Below are positions 8,110 through 16,366 of a DNA stretch of 24,813 bases, piece by piece. Position numbers and translations under genes: made by a program. This stretch comes from Fidelibacterota bacterium. GTDB lineage: Bacteria > Marinisomatota > Marinisomatia > Marinisomatales > TCS55. Within the stretch, counting starts at the first letter, position 1; each line of letters starts with the position of its first letter. The stretch spans positions 1 to 24,813 of the forward strand of contig SCKQ01000036.1 in assembly GCA_004124535.1 (NCBI GenBank). The letters are read 5' to 3'. The notes beneath the pieces are model-generated. The model was not told the DNA's origin, made no database searches, and worked only from the letters and a program-made list of their open reading frames with translations.

Positions 8110-9394
8110 AGAGCAGAAAATTTTGCCGGAATTCACTGAAACGAAGCACGTCGTGCAACCAAAGTGGCGGTAGGTAATCAGGTGGTTTTCCCTGGGCGGC
8201 AAAAATCCGTAATAGATTATAACCAAAAAGTTTGTCAACATATCCTCCGGCTATCCATTCAAAATGCTTTCCGTACAGTTTATAGGTCAGCATCATTAGT
8301 GCAGTAGACGTGGCAAGCGGGTCAAAATCATTGCGATTGGTCACTTCCATTAACAGACCGCTGCACATTTGTCCAGCATAATAAGGGCCCCGTTCGGCAT
8401 CATGAATCGCTTGCGGTTTATAGCGTATTTGGTGAAAGCGCACTCCAGGCAAATCCAGACCTTGAACTTTTTTCCACAGTATCCTCCCCGATATCCATGG
8501 CGCGCCAATGCGGAAGAAAGGCTGGTCTGTTCCATGACCAATGTTCAGGTTTGTTCCCTTAAATAAATACATACCCATATAAGCCAGTAATGATTCCACA
8601 CCCTGCACCCCGGGTAACATTGAGGGTACAGGTAATCCAGTATCATCTAACCACATCGTCCGCTGCCAATTTGACAAGGGAATAATGGTTAGATCTGCGC
8701 GTGCTAAATCTTTCAGCCATCCCATTTCGTTCACCATCAATGCATATTCTCCAATCGTGAGACCATGGCGGATAGGCACCAAATGGTAACCTTCTAATGA
8801 CTGATATGCTGTACGTACCACCGGTCCATCCATTACGTCCCCTCGCAATGGATTAGGACGATCGAGCAATAAAACTGGTTTACGATACTTTGCCGCAGAT
8901 TCCAGCACTTTTGACACCGTGGTCATGTAGGTAGTATAGCGTACACCGGTATCCTGCATATCGATCAGAATAAGGTCCGCATCACGCATACTCCATTCTG
9001 GAGGATACAGAACACGTTTAAACAGATCAATCACCCGGGCTCCGAATATGGGATCAATTGACTTATTCCCCATCATTTTCAGTTTTGGATCCTCACTGGC
9101 AAATAAACCGTACTGCGGCAGAAAAATCGCTAACACATGAACATCGTCAACTTCTTGTAGTAAAGTTAGTAGATGCTGGCCATTTCGGTTCACGGATGCC
9201 TGGTTGCAGAGTATTGATATTGTCTTACCTTTTAGTTGCGAAAAATCCATTTGATCCAAAACATCCAACCCTGTATAAACATCTTTCATGAATGACAGAT
9301 CAGGTATCGCCTGTATTTTTGTATAGGTATAATCCTGGGCAGATATGAACCCTATCAGAAAAAGTGTAATGATAAATTTATTTGGATTGCGCAT
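8102..9394 (-). CDS. NamZ-like exo-beta-N-acetylmuramidase family protein (DUF1343/GH171)
   Basis: This 430-residue exported protein has a signal peptide (FIITLFLIGFISAQ). Family landmarks in order are GLDVLDQMDFSQLKGKTIS and the nearby ILCNQASVNRNGQ (Rossmann-like start), LILIDMQDTGVRYTTYMTTV (about 142-160), LLLDRPNPLRGDVMDGP (175-191), IRHGLTIGEYALMVNE (208-223) and LFKGTNLNIGHGTDQPFFRIGAPW (277-300). NamZ enzymes remove terminal MurNAc from the non-reducing ends of peptidoglycan fragments. The usual near-invariant PEHG motif appears here as PQYG (93-96). The Glu and His of that motif are replaced, so activity is uncertain. The start overlaps the stop of the symporter fusion by 17 nt, and the stop overlaps the beta-barrel start by 8 nt, placing all three in one operon. 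Family membership is secure; enzymatic competence is not. Confidence 0.88.
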   Translation of the reverse strand: MRNPNKFIITLFLIGFISAQDYTYTKIQAIPDLSFMKDVYTGLDVLDQMDFSQLKGKTISILCNQASVNRNGQHLLTLLQEVDDVHVLAIFLPQYGLFASEDPKLKMMGNKSIDPIFGARVIDLFKRVLYPPEWSMRDADLILIDMQDTGVRYTTYMTTVSKVLESAAKYRKPVLLLDRPNPLRGDVMDGPVVRTAYQSLEGYHLVPIRHGLTIGEYALMVNEMGWLKDLARADLTIIPLSNWQRTMWLDDTGLPVPSMLPGVQGVESLLAYMGMYLFKGTNLNIGHGTDQPFFRIGAPWISGRILWKKVQGLDLPGVRFHQIRYKPQAIHDAERGPYYAGQMCSGLLMEVTNRNDFDPLATSTALMMLTYKLYGKHFEWIAGGYVDKLFGYNLLRIFAAQGKPPDYLPPLWLHDVLRFSEFRQNFLLYE

Positions 9395-12059
9395 TGGCTA
9401 TTGGCTTAAATCGATTTTGAAATTGTGGTAGTATAACGCTGATTGTGAGCATGATAATGGTACCAAAAAATACATACCAGGTCCATGCCAATGGCGTAGC
9501 CTTCCATAAGTAAATCATCGTGATGATCGATATGGAGAATCCCCAGAAAACCGATTGATTCGACACCTGCCAGTTAGTCAACCGTAAAATGAAAAATCCA
9601 AGAATTGCACCATAAATCACTGAGGCAATACTTAAACCAACTTCCACCAAGGGGCTTTCCGACGATCTGAAAAGCATCGCGCCGCCAATCAATACAATGG
9701 CCCAGAAAACAGATACCCATCGCGCTGTGGTCAAACCAGTAGTGGGCTTAATTGGCTTTATCCAGTCCACTACCGTGGCAGAAGCCAATGAATTAATAGA
9801 TGAACTTAATGTTGACATAGCAGCTGCAAAAATCCCCGCAACGAGAAAGCCTGTAAAACCCGGTGGTAAATGAGTTAAAATAAACCATGGAAATACCAGG
9901 TTTGGCTTCAAAGGTAAACCATCATAAAGGACCCACATGGCAGCACCAAGGAATAAAAATATTGCAAATTGTAGAAATACCAGAAAACCACTTAAAACTA
10001 GTGCTTTTTGGCTAGCCCTTATTGACCCTGCAGACAACAGCCTTTGCACCATTAAATGATCTGTACCATGAGATGCCATGGATAAAAGAAAGCCGCCCAA
10101 TACAGCTGCAATAAAATTATATGGCCTGGTCAATAAATCAGAAAGTGAAGATGAAAATCCTTGAAAAACAGAAAATTTGTCGGCCTCCCCTAAAATGAAT
10201 TTTATACTGTCCAACCCGCCAGGAATCATTTCATTAATAACGTTAAATGTAACAATTGCACCAAAAATATATAAAATAAATTGAATAGTATCGGTGTAAA
10301 CAACCGACCGTATACCACCTATAAGTGTATAAACCAATGTAAACAGACCGATTATCGCTATGGAAGCGCCATAAGTCCAACCTGTAATCAGTGTTAATGG
10401 TATGGCCGTCATAAACAACCTTACTCCATCAGCGAGAATTCTCATCACTAGAAAAACAGTGGATACAAAGCGCTGGAAGCCTACGCCCCATTTATTACCG
10501 ATAAACTCATATGTGGATTGGATTCCTTCTTTATAATAGAGCGGCAGAAAAAGCCAGGCCACGACAATTCGCCCAATTATATATCCCATTGCCACTTGCA
10601 GAAAACCAAAGTTGGTGAGATAGGCCACACCAGGTATACTAAGAAATGTTAGTACAGAAGTCTCCGTAGCAACTAAGCTGAAAGCAATCATTAGCCATGA
10701 GATTTGTCCATTACCAAGAAAATATGATTTTGTATCCCGTTGTTTTCTTCCCACTATCACACCAATTAGAACGATCAATCCGATGTAACCAAATAATACC
10801 TTCATGTCCAAGGAACTGAAATTATTTCGTCGCGGATAAATCAAATAGCGCTGTCGCACTTCCTTGAATTTTATTACCTGTTCTCCCTGGATAGCCTTAT
10901 ACAGCGATAACCTGTTCCAGTCCATAGTTGCAATAATTTCTCGTACGTCCGTACTTCCCATAGCTTTATCAAACAGAGTCAGAGCATTTTCTGATTGTGT
11001 AAATTCAATATCCGGGTAAATGGTTTTTATTTTTTCTGCTATTGCGATGGCTACCATCCATGGCTCAAGCACATTAATATCTGTAACAACAATCGATATC
11101 CCGTTACAGATTTGACCGGCAAATGGTCCTGTATTTGGTACAGAAACCGCCGGTAAAAATTTTACGCCGGCAAGATCCAATTCCTCCAGAGCAAACACAA
11201 TATCCGATCCGCTGGTTATCTTGGGGTGGACAAGAATTTCATATGGACGATCCGTACTAACACCATTCTCAAGGATTTCATCTGCACCCAACATACTGGT
11301 GATAGTGAACCGTTCAAGATCACCCACCGTAGAAATGCCGGGTGAAATTGGCGTCCAGTCCAGCCCAATCTCACCCCACGGTTGTCCCTGCCAGTTATCC
11401 ATTGGAATAATCATTAAATCTGCACCATGGTCATTTTCCGTATTCAATAGACGCGCCAATTCTCCAATAGTCATGCCATGGCGATAGGGGATTGGAATGA
11501 AACTTCCGGGCGACCCAAGACTATCCTGAGGTATATTTCCTGAGACCATTTCACCGCCCAATGGGTTAGGACGGTCAAGAATTATAATTGAAGTACCAGC
11601 TATTCCTCCTGCATGTAATAAATGCTGTAAGGTTACTGTATAGGATTGGGATCGTATACCAATACCTTGAAGATCCACAAATAAAGCATCAAGATCTTTA
11701 ATCAGCTCTGCGATTTGAACTGGCAGTGTGCCAGAAATATTAATTTGATCGAGTGAAGGTCCTTTAGCTACAGCGCTAGTACGATTATTTGAGAAGGATG
11801 TTGTATCATTCCAGTCATCCAAGGTTAAGAGCAAGTCTAATCCAAATTCCTGTTCAAGAAGTTGAATAGTTCTCTTGCCAGAATGGTTTACCCCGCCAGT
11901 ATTGGTGAATAAACCTAATTTTTTTTCCCGGTATTCAGGCCTTGGTTTTGAAAGAAATTCATCAATACCAAGTGACAACTCTGTCCCAGGCTGCGCATTG
12001 GAAATATGCAGAAATACTACTAGAAATAATGGTATATGCACAAAGCTCTTCAAATTCAT
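9378..12059 (-). CDS. fusion: periplasmic NamZ-like (DUF1343) domain plus sodium:solute symporter
   Basis: One continuous frame encodes 893 residues. A signal peptide (FVHIPLFLVVFLHISNAQ) precedes a complete NamZ/DUF1343-like domain (about 30-410) with KKLGLFTNTGGVNHSG, ALFVDLQGIGIRSQSYTVTL, LDRPNPLGG and YRHGMTIGELARLLN. The segment where family members have PEHG reads LLTLDDWNDTTSF here. From about 417 a full SSS-family carrier follows: LDMKVLFGYIGLIVLIGVIV, SYFLGNGQISWLMIAFSL, ATETSVLTFLSIPGVAYL, TLVYTLIGGIRSVVYTDTIQ and FLVAGIFAAAMSTLSSSINS, with about 13 membrane spans. SSS carriers have an outside N-terminus, so a periplasmic domain fused there is topologically sound. The frame extends to a TTG at 12080; I prefer the ATG at 12059. 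The known MurNAc carrier MurT of Tannerella is an SSS protein, which supports an amino-sugar substrate here by inference. Confidence 0.9.
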   Translation of the reverse strand: MNLKSFVHIPLFLVVFLHISNAQPGTELSLGIDEFLSKPRPEYREKKLGLFTNTGGVNHSGKRTIQLLEQEFGLDLLLTLDDWNDTTSFSNNRTSAVAKGPSLDQINISGTLPVQIAELIKDLDALFVDLQGIGIRSQSYTVTLQHLLHAGGIAGTSIIILDRPNPLGGEMVSGNIPQDSLGSPGSFIPIPYRHGMTIGELARLLNTENDHGADLMIIPMDNWQGQPWGEIGLDWTPISPGISTVGDLERFTITSMLGADEILENGVSTDRPYEILVHPKITSGSDIVFALEELDLAGVKFLPAVSVPNTGPFAGQICNGISIVVTDINVLEPWMVAIAIAEKIKTIYPDIEFTQSENALTLFDKAMGSTDVREIIATMDWNRLSLYKAIQGEQVIKFKEVRQRYLIYPRRNNFSSLDMKVLFGYIGLIVLIGVIVGRKQRDTKSYFLGNGQISWLMIAFSLVATETSVLTFLSIPGVAYLTNFGFLQVAMGYIIGRIVVAWLFLPLYYKEGIQSTYEFIGNKWGVGFQRFVSTVFLVMRILADGVRLFMTAIPLTLITGWTYGASIAIIGLFTLVYTLIGGIRSVVYTDTIQFILYIFGAIVTFNVINEMIPGGLDSIKFILGEADKFSVFQGFSSSLSDLLTRPYNFIAAVLGGFLLSMASHGTDHLMVQRLLSAGSIRASQKALVLSGFLVFLQFAIFLFLGAAMWVLYDGLPLKPNLVFPWFILTHLPPGFTGFLVAGIFAAAMSTLSSSINSLASATVVDWIKPIKPTTGLTTARWVSVFWAIVLIGGAMLFRSSESPLVEVGLSIASVIYGAILGFFILRLTNWQVSNQSVFWGFSISIITMIYLWKATPLAWTWYVFFGTIIMLTISVILPQFQNRFKPIANAQSK

Positions 12060-12171
12060 CAAATGAATATAGTTAAACAAAAGGATGTTGGAATTTACAA
12101 ACCCGCAAATATTTGATTTATGTCGTTTTTACTTGCCTTTTTTATCAGACTAACTCAGTTTCTTAGTCCCA

Positions 12172-13707
12172 ATGCCTGAAAAAGACAACGAACAGTCCAG
12201 TAGCGGCGGCTTCGCCAAAACCACTGATTTCAAATGGCTTGGTATCGGCCTGGCCATATTTGCACTCATTGCTTTCATTATGCCTATGCCGGATTCTATG
12301 GTTCTGAAAGCGGAAGAACTCTTCAAGGGCCAAGCCGGCGTAGATGTCGCTATGAAAGCAAAGCATATCAAGATAATCATTGCCCTGTTATCTACATGTG
12401 TTATCTTCTTTGCGACTGAAGCAGTGCCCATGCCGGCAGTGGCATTATTAATTGGCCTGGTACAGTTATTTTTTGGCATCACCGATTCGAGAAGTATTGT
12501 CGGAACCTACGCCCACGATGCTGTATGGTTTATCGCTGGTTCCCTTGCCCTTGGGGCAACGCTGGTAAAATATGGTTTGGATAAACGGGTGGGTATGCTG
12601 GTGATTAATTTGGCCGGTACAAAAACACGTATGATAGTTATTGGAATTCTACTGGGGACTGCAATTCCTACTGCATTTGTGGGCGAACATGCTGTGGCTG
12701 CAATGTATGTTCCAATTGCCATGGCCCTGTATACACTTACGAACAAATCTACGCCTGCCCCTAGATTAGGCACATTACTTATGGTTACTATTGCAGTGGG
12801 GTGTATGATTGGTGGCCCCATGAGCCCAACAGGTGGCGCTAGGAATGCCCTGATGATCGGTTTCCTGGCAGATTATGGTATTGAAGTATCTTTTATGCAA
12901 TGGGTTTCCATGGGAATATTCTATACAGCTTGTATGTCTGTTGTAATGGCATTTATCCTACCTCTATTATTTAAGCCCGAAGTAAGTGATTTGAGCGAAG
13001 CTGTTGGGCTTCTTAAAAAAGATCTCGAAAAACATGGTGCCATGACTGGTAAGCAAAAGCTAGTAGCGCTTATAATGCTTGCAGTTGTGGTATTGTGGAT
13101 TGTTGATAAATCAGTAACAAGAGATATCCTGGGGTTTTCACTAGGACTTGGTGGCGTTGCCATATCTGGTGCTGTGGTTTACATGCTGCTGGGTCTGACA
13201 TCATGGAAAGATTATGAAGATAAAGTCAGTTGGGGTGTTATTGTACTGTATGCTGGCTGTATAAGTTTAGGAAGTGTATTTAAAGCCACCGGTGCTTCTA
13301 GTTGGTTCGCTGATCAAATTATGAGCCTCGTAGCGCCTCTTGGTCTAGATTCAGGTGTTGGACTTGTTATATTAGTTGGGGTCATTGGTGCTATTTTAAC
13401 CAATTTAATGAGTGCTGGTGCAACTGTCGCTGTTATTGGACCTGTGGTTTTGGATATGGCAGTAACTGCAAACACAAATCCAATACTCGTAGGAGTTGGA
13501 TTAGCCATTGCCACATCAATGGCCTACTGGCTTGTAATTGGAACACCGGCCAGTTCTATTGTTTATGCGAGTGGAATGCTAGAATCAAAAGATTTTATTC
13601 GAATGGCCACTGTCGGCTGGCCGGCAGCATTGATCGTGCTGGCTATAATGGTAGCTGTCTACTGGGTTGGTATTCTGGGTATTAATCCACTAGGCTCTGG
13701 TTTTTGA
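12172..13707 (+). CDS. SLC13/DASS-type divalent-anion transporter, atypical motifs
   Basis: This 511-residue inner-membrane carrier has the two-repeat DASS fold: FFATEAVPMPAVALLIGL, VWFIAGSLALGATLVKYGL, GGPMSPTGGARN (214-225, where relatives read GGxxTPIGTPPN) and, in repeat two, VSWGVIVLYAGCISLGSVFK and GTPASSIVYASGMLES (457-472, matching ATPPNAIVYGSG). DASS carriers move dicarboxylates, citrate, sulfate or phosphate, usually with sodium. The SNT motifs at the two hairpin tips, which form the sodium and substrate sites, are missing. By alignment they read GEH (170-172, in TAFVGEHAVAAMYVP) and SAG (414-416, in LTNLMSAGATVAV). Substrate or coupling may therefore differ. It is divergent from the NamZ-symporter gene across 112 bp, and 11 bp precede the next gene. 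Confidence 0.85.
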   Translation: MPEKDNEQSSSGGFAKTTDFKWLGIGLAIFALIAFIMPMPDSMVLKAEELFKGQAGVDVAMKAKHIKIIIALLSTCVIFFATEAVPMPAVALLIGLVQLFFGITDSRSIVGTYAHDAVWFIAGSLALGATLVKYGLDKRVGMLVINLAGTKTRMIVIGILLGTAIPTAFVGEHAVAAMYVPIAMALYTLTNKSTPAPRLGTLLMVTIAVGCMIGGPMSPTGGARNALMIGFLADYGIEVSFMQWVSMGIFYTACMSVVMAFILPLLFKPEVSDLSEAVGLLKKDLEKHGAMTGKQKLVALIMLAVVVLWIVDKSVTRDILGFSLGLGGVAISGAVVYMLLGLTSWKDYEDKVSWGVIVLYAGCISLGSVFKATGASSWFADQIMSLVAPLGLDSGVGLVILVGVIGAILTNLMSAGATVAVIGPVVLDMAVTANTNPILVGVGLAIATSMAYWLVIGTPASSIVYASGMLESKDFIRMATVGWPAALIVLAIMVAVYWVGILGINPLGSGF

Positions 13708-13718
13708 AGGTATAAATT

Positions 13719-14048
13719 ATGGAAATATTATTTCTAATTATTGTGCTCGTTGTCCTGGCTCTGGCAGTCTTTTCAAGTAGAAAGGAACAGGCTTCAAAAG
13801 CAGACGATAGGAAAGATCAGGTTCGTCAGCAAAAAGAAGATTTTGCTCAAGAAGATGTGATGACTTATGGCCAAGTTCAGCAGCGGCGTGAAGATTTACT
13901 CAATGTTCTCGATGAAAATTTGGGAGATAAACCAGACCAACGAGATCAAATCAAAAAAATAATCAATGATTGGGCCGATTTGAAGATTAAAGCATTTCAG
14001 GACCGGCGTTCCTGGGTTAGAAACCCAGATAAAGGTACGGCTAGTTAG
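13719..14048 (+). CDS. small single-span membrane protein cotranscribed with the DASS transporter
   Basis: This 109-residue protein has one N-terminal membrane segment (MEILFLIIVLVVLALAVFSS) followed by a charged, probably helical or coiled-coil tail (SRKEQASKADDRKDQVRQQK, then REDLLNVLDENLGDKPDQRD and IIN.WADLKIKAFQDRRSWVR). The Shine-Dalgarno GAAGG lies about 8 nt before the ATG, inside the end of the transporter gene and its 11-bp gap, so cotranscription is very likely. I do not recognise the family. Placement suggests an accessory or stabilising subunit of the upstream carrier, but a general membrane-anchored scaffold is equally possible. Its stop lies 13 bp from the convergent alr stop, leaving little room for a terminator. 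Confidence 0.75.
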   Translation: MEILFLIIVLVVLALAVFSSRKEQASKADDRKDQVRQQKEDFAQEDVMTYGQVQQRREDLLNVLDENLGDKPDQRDQIKKIINDWADLKIKAFQDRRSWVRNPDKGTAS

Positions 14049-14061
14049 CCTTACCTCCCGC

Positions 14062-15156
14062 TCAGTTAATAAATATCCTTTCTGTCCTCCCGCCGATAGC
14101 AGTCAATAATACGTAGCTCGTTGAATCTATGGCCTGGGCAATATCTTCAACGTGTATCGTGTCAGTGTTATTCTGACCAAAAATCAACACTTCATCACCT
14201 ACACGAACATCGGCCCCACCAAAATCCACCATAAATTGATCCATGCATACGCGACCTGCAATTGGGTAATTTTTTCCTCGAAGTCCTATATAACCATCCA
14301 CATACCATGATCGCGGAAAACCATCAGCAAAACCGGCTTGAATAACACCTATAATTGTGTCCTGGGGTGCTTCCCAAACGCCACCGTAACTAACTTTCGT
14401 ACCGGCAGGTACTTCTCTTAAAGTAACCACAGGTCCCTTGAATTCCATGACTGGTTTAATTCGCATATTCGTTGGTACTTCATCTGAGGGGAAAGCACCA
14501 TATAATAACATACCAACTCGTACCAAATTAAAAGAAGTCTGGGGCATATTTAAGACTGTTCCGCTATTTGAAAAGTGTATATGTTTAATTTTTAAGTCCA
14601 ATTCCTCGGCCACCTGCAATACTTGATTAAATTGTTCTAACTGGTATTCAGCATAGCTTAATTCACCTTCATCTGCAGTGGCATAATGACTGTAGATACC
14701 CTCACATTTTAGATGGTCATTGTTTTTAATCTGCTGAAGGATATCCACCACTGTATCAAATGGTATACCAAGACGAGACATGCCAGTATCCACTTTCAAA
14801 TGGAATCTTGGACTGGAATCTGCCATGTTAAATAAGGGGATATCTTCTGGCGCAGAGAGATTTAGCGTTATATTGCGCGCAGCAGCTTCTGCTAACATAT
14901 CCTTTGTTGGCCTGCAAAAAACAAGGATATCCTCTTCTATCCCAGCAGCCCTCAACTCTAAAGCTTCTTCAAAAGTGAAAACGGCAAAATGATTCACACC
15001 TTTGGATCGCAGGGCCTCGGTAACAGCTATTGCACCGTGACCATATGCATTCGCCTTCACTACGGCCATAATTGGTGTCCCATTTAACTGCTGCTTGATC
15101 AAATCATAGTTGTGGACTAGGTTTTCTAAGTGAATTATAGCTTTGGGGCCTACCAT
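14062..15156 (-). CDS. alr: alanine racemase
   Basis: This PLP enzyme interconverts L- and D-alanine, supplying D-alanine for peptidoglycan. At 364 residues it has normal family length. The PLP-binding lysine is Lys34 in VVKANAYGHG, the catalytic tyrosine from the partner subunit is Tyr257 in GTKVSYGGVW, and FHLKVDTGMSRLGIP (about 118-132) and GRVCMDQFMVDF (301-312) are also diagnostic. It is cytoplasmic and works as a dimer with each active site shared. The ATG at 15156 lies 2 nt after the stop of the deoxyribosyltransferase-like gene, so it is probably the last gene of the ABC/NDT-like operon. A strong, ordinary call. Confidence 0.97.
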   Translation of the reverse strand: MVGPKAIIHLENLVHNYDLIKQQLNGTPIMAVVKANAYGHGAIAVTEALRSKGVNHFAVFTFEEALELRAAGIEEDILVFCRPTKDMLAEAAARNITLNLSAPEDIPLFNMADSSPRFHLKVDTGMSRLGIPFDTVVDILQQIKNNDHLKCEGIYSHYATADEGELSYAEYQLEQFNQVLQVAEELDLKIKHIHFSNSGTVLNMPQTSFNLVRVGMLLYGAFPSDEVPTNMRIKPVMEFKGPVVTLREVPAGTKVSYGGVWEAPQDTIIGVIQAGFADGFPRSWYVDGYIGLRGKNYPIAGRVCMDQFMVDFGGADVRVGDEVLIFGQNNTDTIHVEDIAQAIDSTSYVLLTAIGGRTERIFIN

Positions 15157-15158
15157 GA

Positions 15159-15623
15159 TCAGGAACCGAATTTTTCCAATAGAAATGCCTTCAAATCTTC
15201 AAAATTATTGAATATTTCTGAACTGCAGGCCATTATCCAGCCACTCAGGTCTGCTAAAGAAATCTGATTCACAAGATAAACAGGCACATTATGCTGAAAA
15301 GCCAAAGTGACCTCACCATGCGTACCAGCTCCCTTAAACACATCTGCATTCCAGAGACAGATAATATAATCCACTTCCTCGGTTACTGCTTTAATGTCTC
15401 GCTCCACATATTGACGTACAAATTGCCGATAGCGTTCAGTATCTGATTCTTTCCAAGTCCTGTAATCAGCGGAATTTTCTTGCAGCATAAGTAACCGCGA
15501 TTCTTCTACGGGGTCTATTACATCATGTCCTAACTGGGCCGACAACCAACTGGTCATATCTAAGCGCCAGCCGGAGCCCTCATCCACAGCGTATTCCATC
15601 GCTCCAGATAAATATGCAATCAC
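15159..15623 (-). CDS. nucleoside 2-deoxyribosyltransferase-like protein
   Basis: This 154-residue Rossmann-like protein starts AYLSGAMEYAVDEGSGWR (3-20) and contains VIDPVEESR, VDYIICLWNADVFKGAGTHG and EVTLAFQHNVPVYLV. These are the landmarks of the nucleoside 2-deoxyribosyltransferase/DUF4406-like superfamily: the SGAM substrate loop and a GTHGE segment whose Glu104 is at the position of the nucleophilic glutamate. True members exchange bases between deoxynucleosides or cleave deoxynucleotides. Many relatives are uncharacterised, so the substrate is open. The start is GTG at 15623, overlapping the permease stop as GTGA, and alr begins 2 nt after its stop. Salvage of nucleosides is the likely role; its link to the ABC transporter is unproven. 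Confidence 0.7.
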   Translation of the reverse strand: MIAYLSGAMEYAVDEGSGWRLDMTSWLSAQLGHDVIDPVEESRLLMLQENSADYRTWKESDTERYRQFVRQYVERDIKAVTEEVDYIICLWNADVFKGAGTHGEVTLAFQHNVPVYLVNQISLADLSGWIMACSSEIFNNFEDLKAFLLEKFGS

Positions 15624-16366
15624 TGTCGAAGTGTCCTTTTTAAAAGCACTGTATTAAGAGTGGTCCAGACCAATCCAATGCCTAAGGGTGTAAGAAATAA
15701 TGTCCAGTCAAAATATCCATAAAACATCAACCCTCTGCACCAATTTGATACCATACTTGTGGGCAGATTTTTCAGCACCGCACTAATCCTAAGTGGATAA
15801 AATTCAAATTCGAACAACAGTTCTGAACTAAAAATAATGAAAAGGAAAAGAATAAACGTAACAATAAAAAAAGTGTTAATTCTATCGGTCGACAAAGAAA
15901 GTGTAATTAATCCATTACTTACAATGAGTCCAAAAAGATTCATTGCTACTAAAATATATAATAAATCCAGCATACCTAAGGAAAGGTCCATGAGGTAGAC
16001 AAAAATTGCCATAGCAACCATTGAAAATATTGTGGCTTCGACCAGTGCCGTAAGCAGTAAAAATCCAACGAGTTGTAGTTTTGATAAGGGAGTTATTGAG
16101 AGTGTGATCAAGGTTCTTGAGTTGACCCGTGAGTCAAAAAATTCCCGATAAATAATTGGTATGATCATGATGGTATTGACAATCAAAATCAAACCAGGAT
16201 ATAGCCATTTCTGGTAGGAAAATTTTGCGATTGTTTCCACAATAATATTCCCGATTCCTGCGGTCAATGCCAAATGCATTAGGACCGGCAAAATAACCAC
16301 AAAAGTAATGGTTGAAAATATTCGTCGGCGAAATAACCACCAGCGGCGCATCAAGAAGGCTTGCAT
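15620..16366 (-). CDS. ABC-2-type transporter permease
   Basis: This protein of about 248 residues has a basic N-terminus (RRWWLFRRRIF) and about six hydrophobic segments: ITFVVILPVLMHLALTAGIG, WLYPGLILIVNTIMIIPIIY, LVGFLLLTALVEATIFSMVA, LLYILVAMNLFGLIVSNGLI, FFIVTFILFLFIIFSSELLF and LFLTPLGIGLVWTTLN. A cytoplasmic RTLITLSITPLSKLQLVGF stretch follows helix 2. This is the architecture of ABC-2 permeases that export drugs, lipids or polysaccharides, with no substrate-specific motif. The frame begins at a TTG (16369), but the ATG at 16366 shares one base with the ATPase stop (TGATG), a typical coupled start, so I chose it. It pairs with the ATPase encoded just upstream. Confidence 0.8.
   Translation of the reverse strand: MQAFLMRRWWLFRRRIFSTITFVVILPVLMHLALTAGIGNIIVETIAKFSYQKWLYPGLILIVNTIMIIPIIYREFFDSRVNSRTLITLSITPLSKLQLVGFLLLTALVEATIFSMVAMAIFVYLMDLSLGMLDLLYILVAMNLFGLIVSNGLITLSLSTDRINTFFIVTFILFLFIIFSSELLFEFEFYPLRISAVLKNLPTSMVSNWCRGLMFYGYFDWTLFLTPLGIGLVWTTLNTVLLKRTLRQ

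Noticed and set aside
8110..8241. 44-residue N-terminal extension of the beta-barrel protein
   Set aside because: It lies inside the NamZ-like gene, has no leader features, and hides a clear signal peptide starting at 8109.
12150..12482. Minus-strand open frame of 110 codons
   Set aside because: It is a shadow of the DASS transporter gene; the plus-strand frame has clear family motifs.
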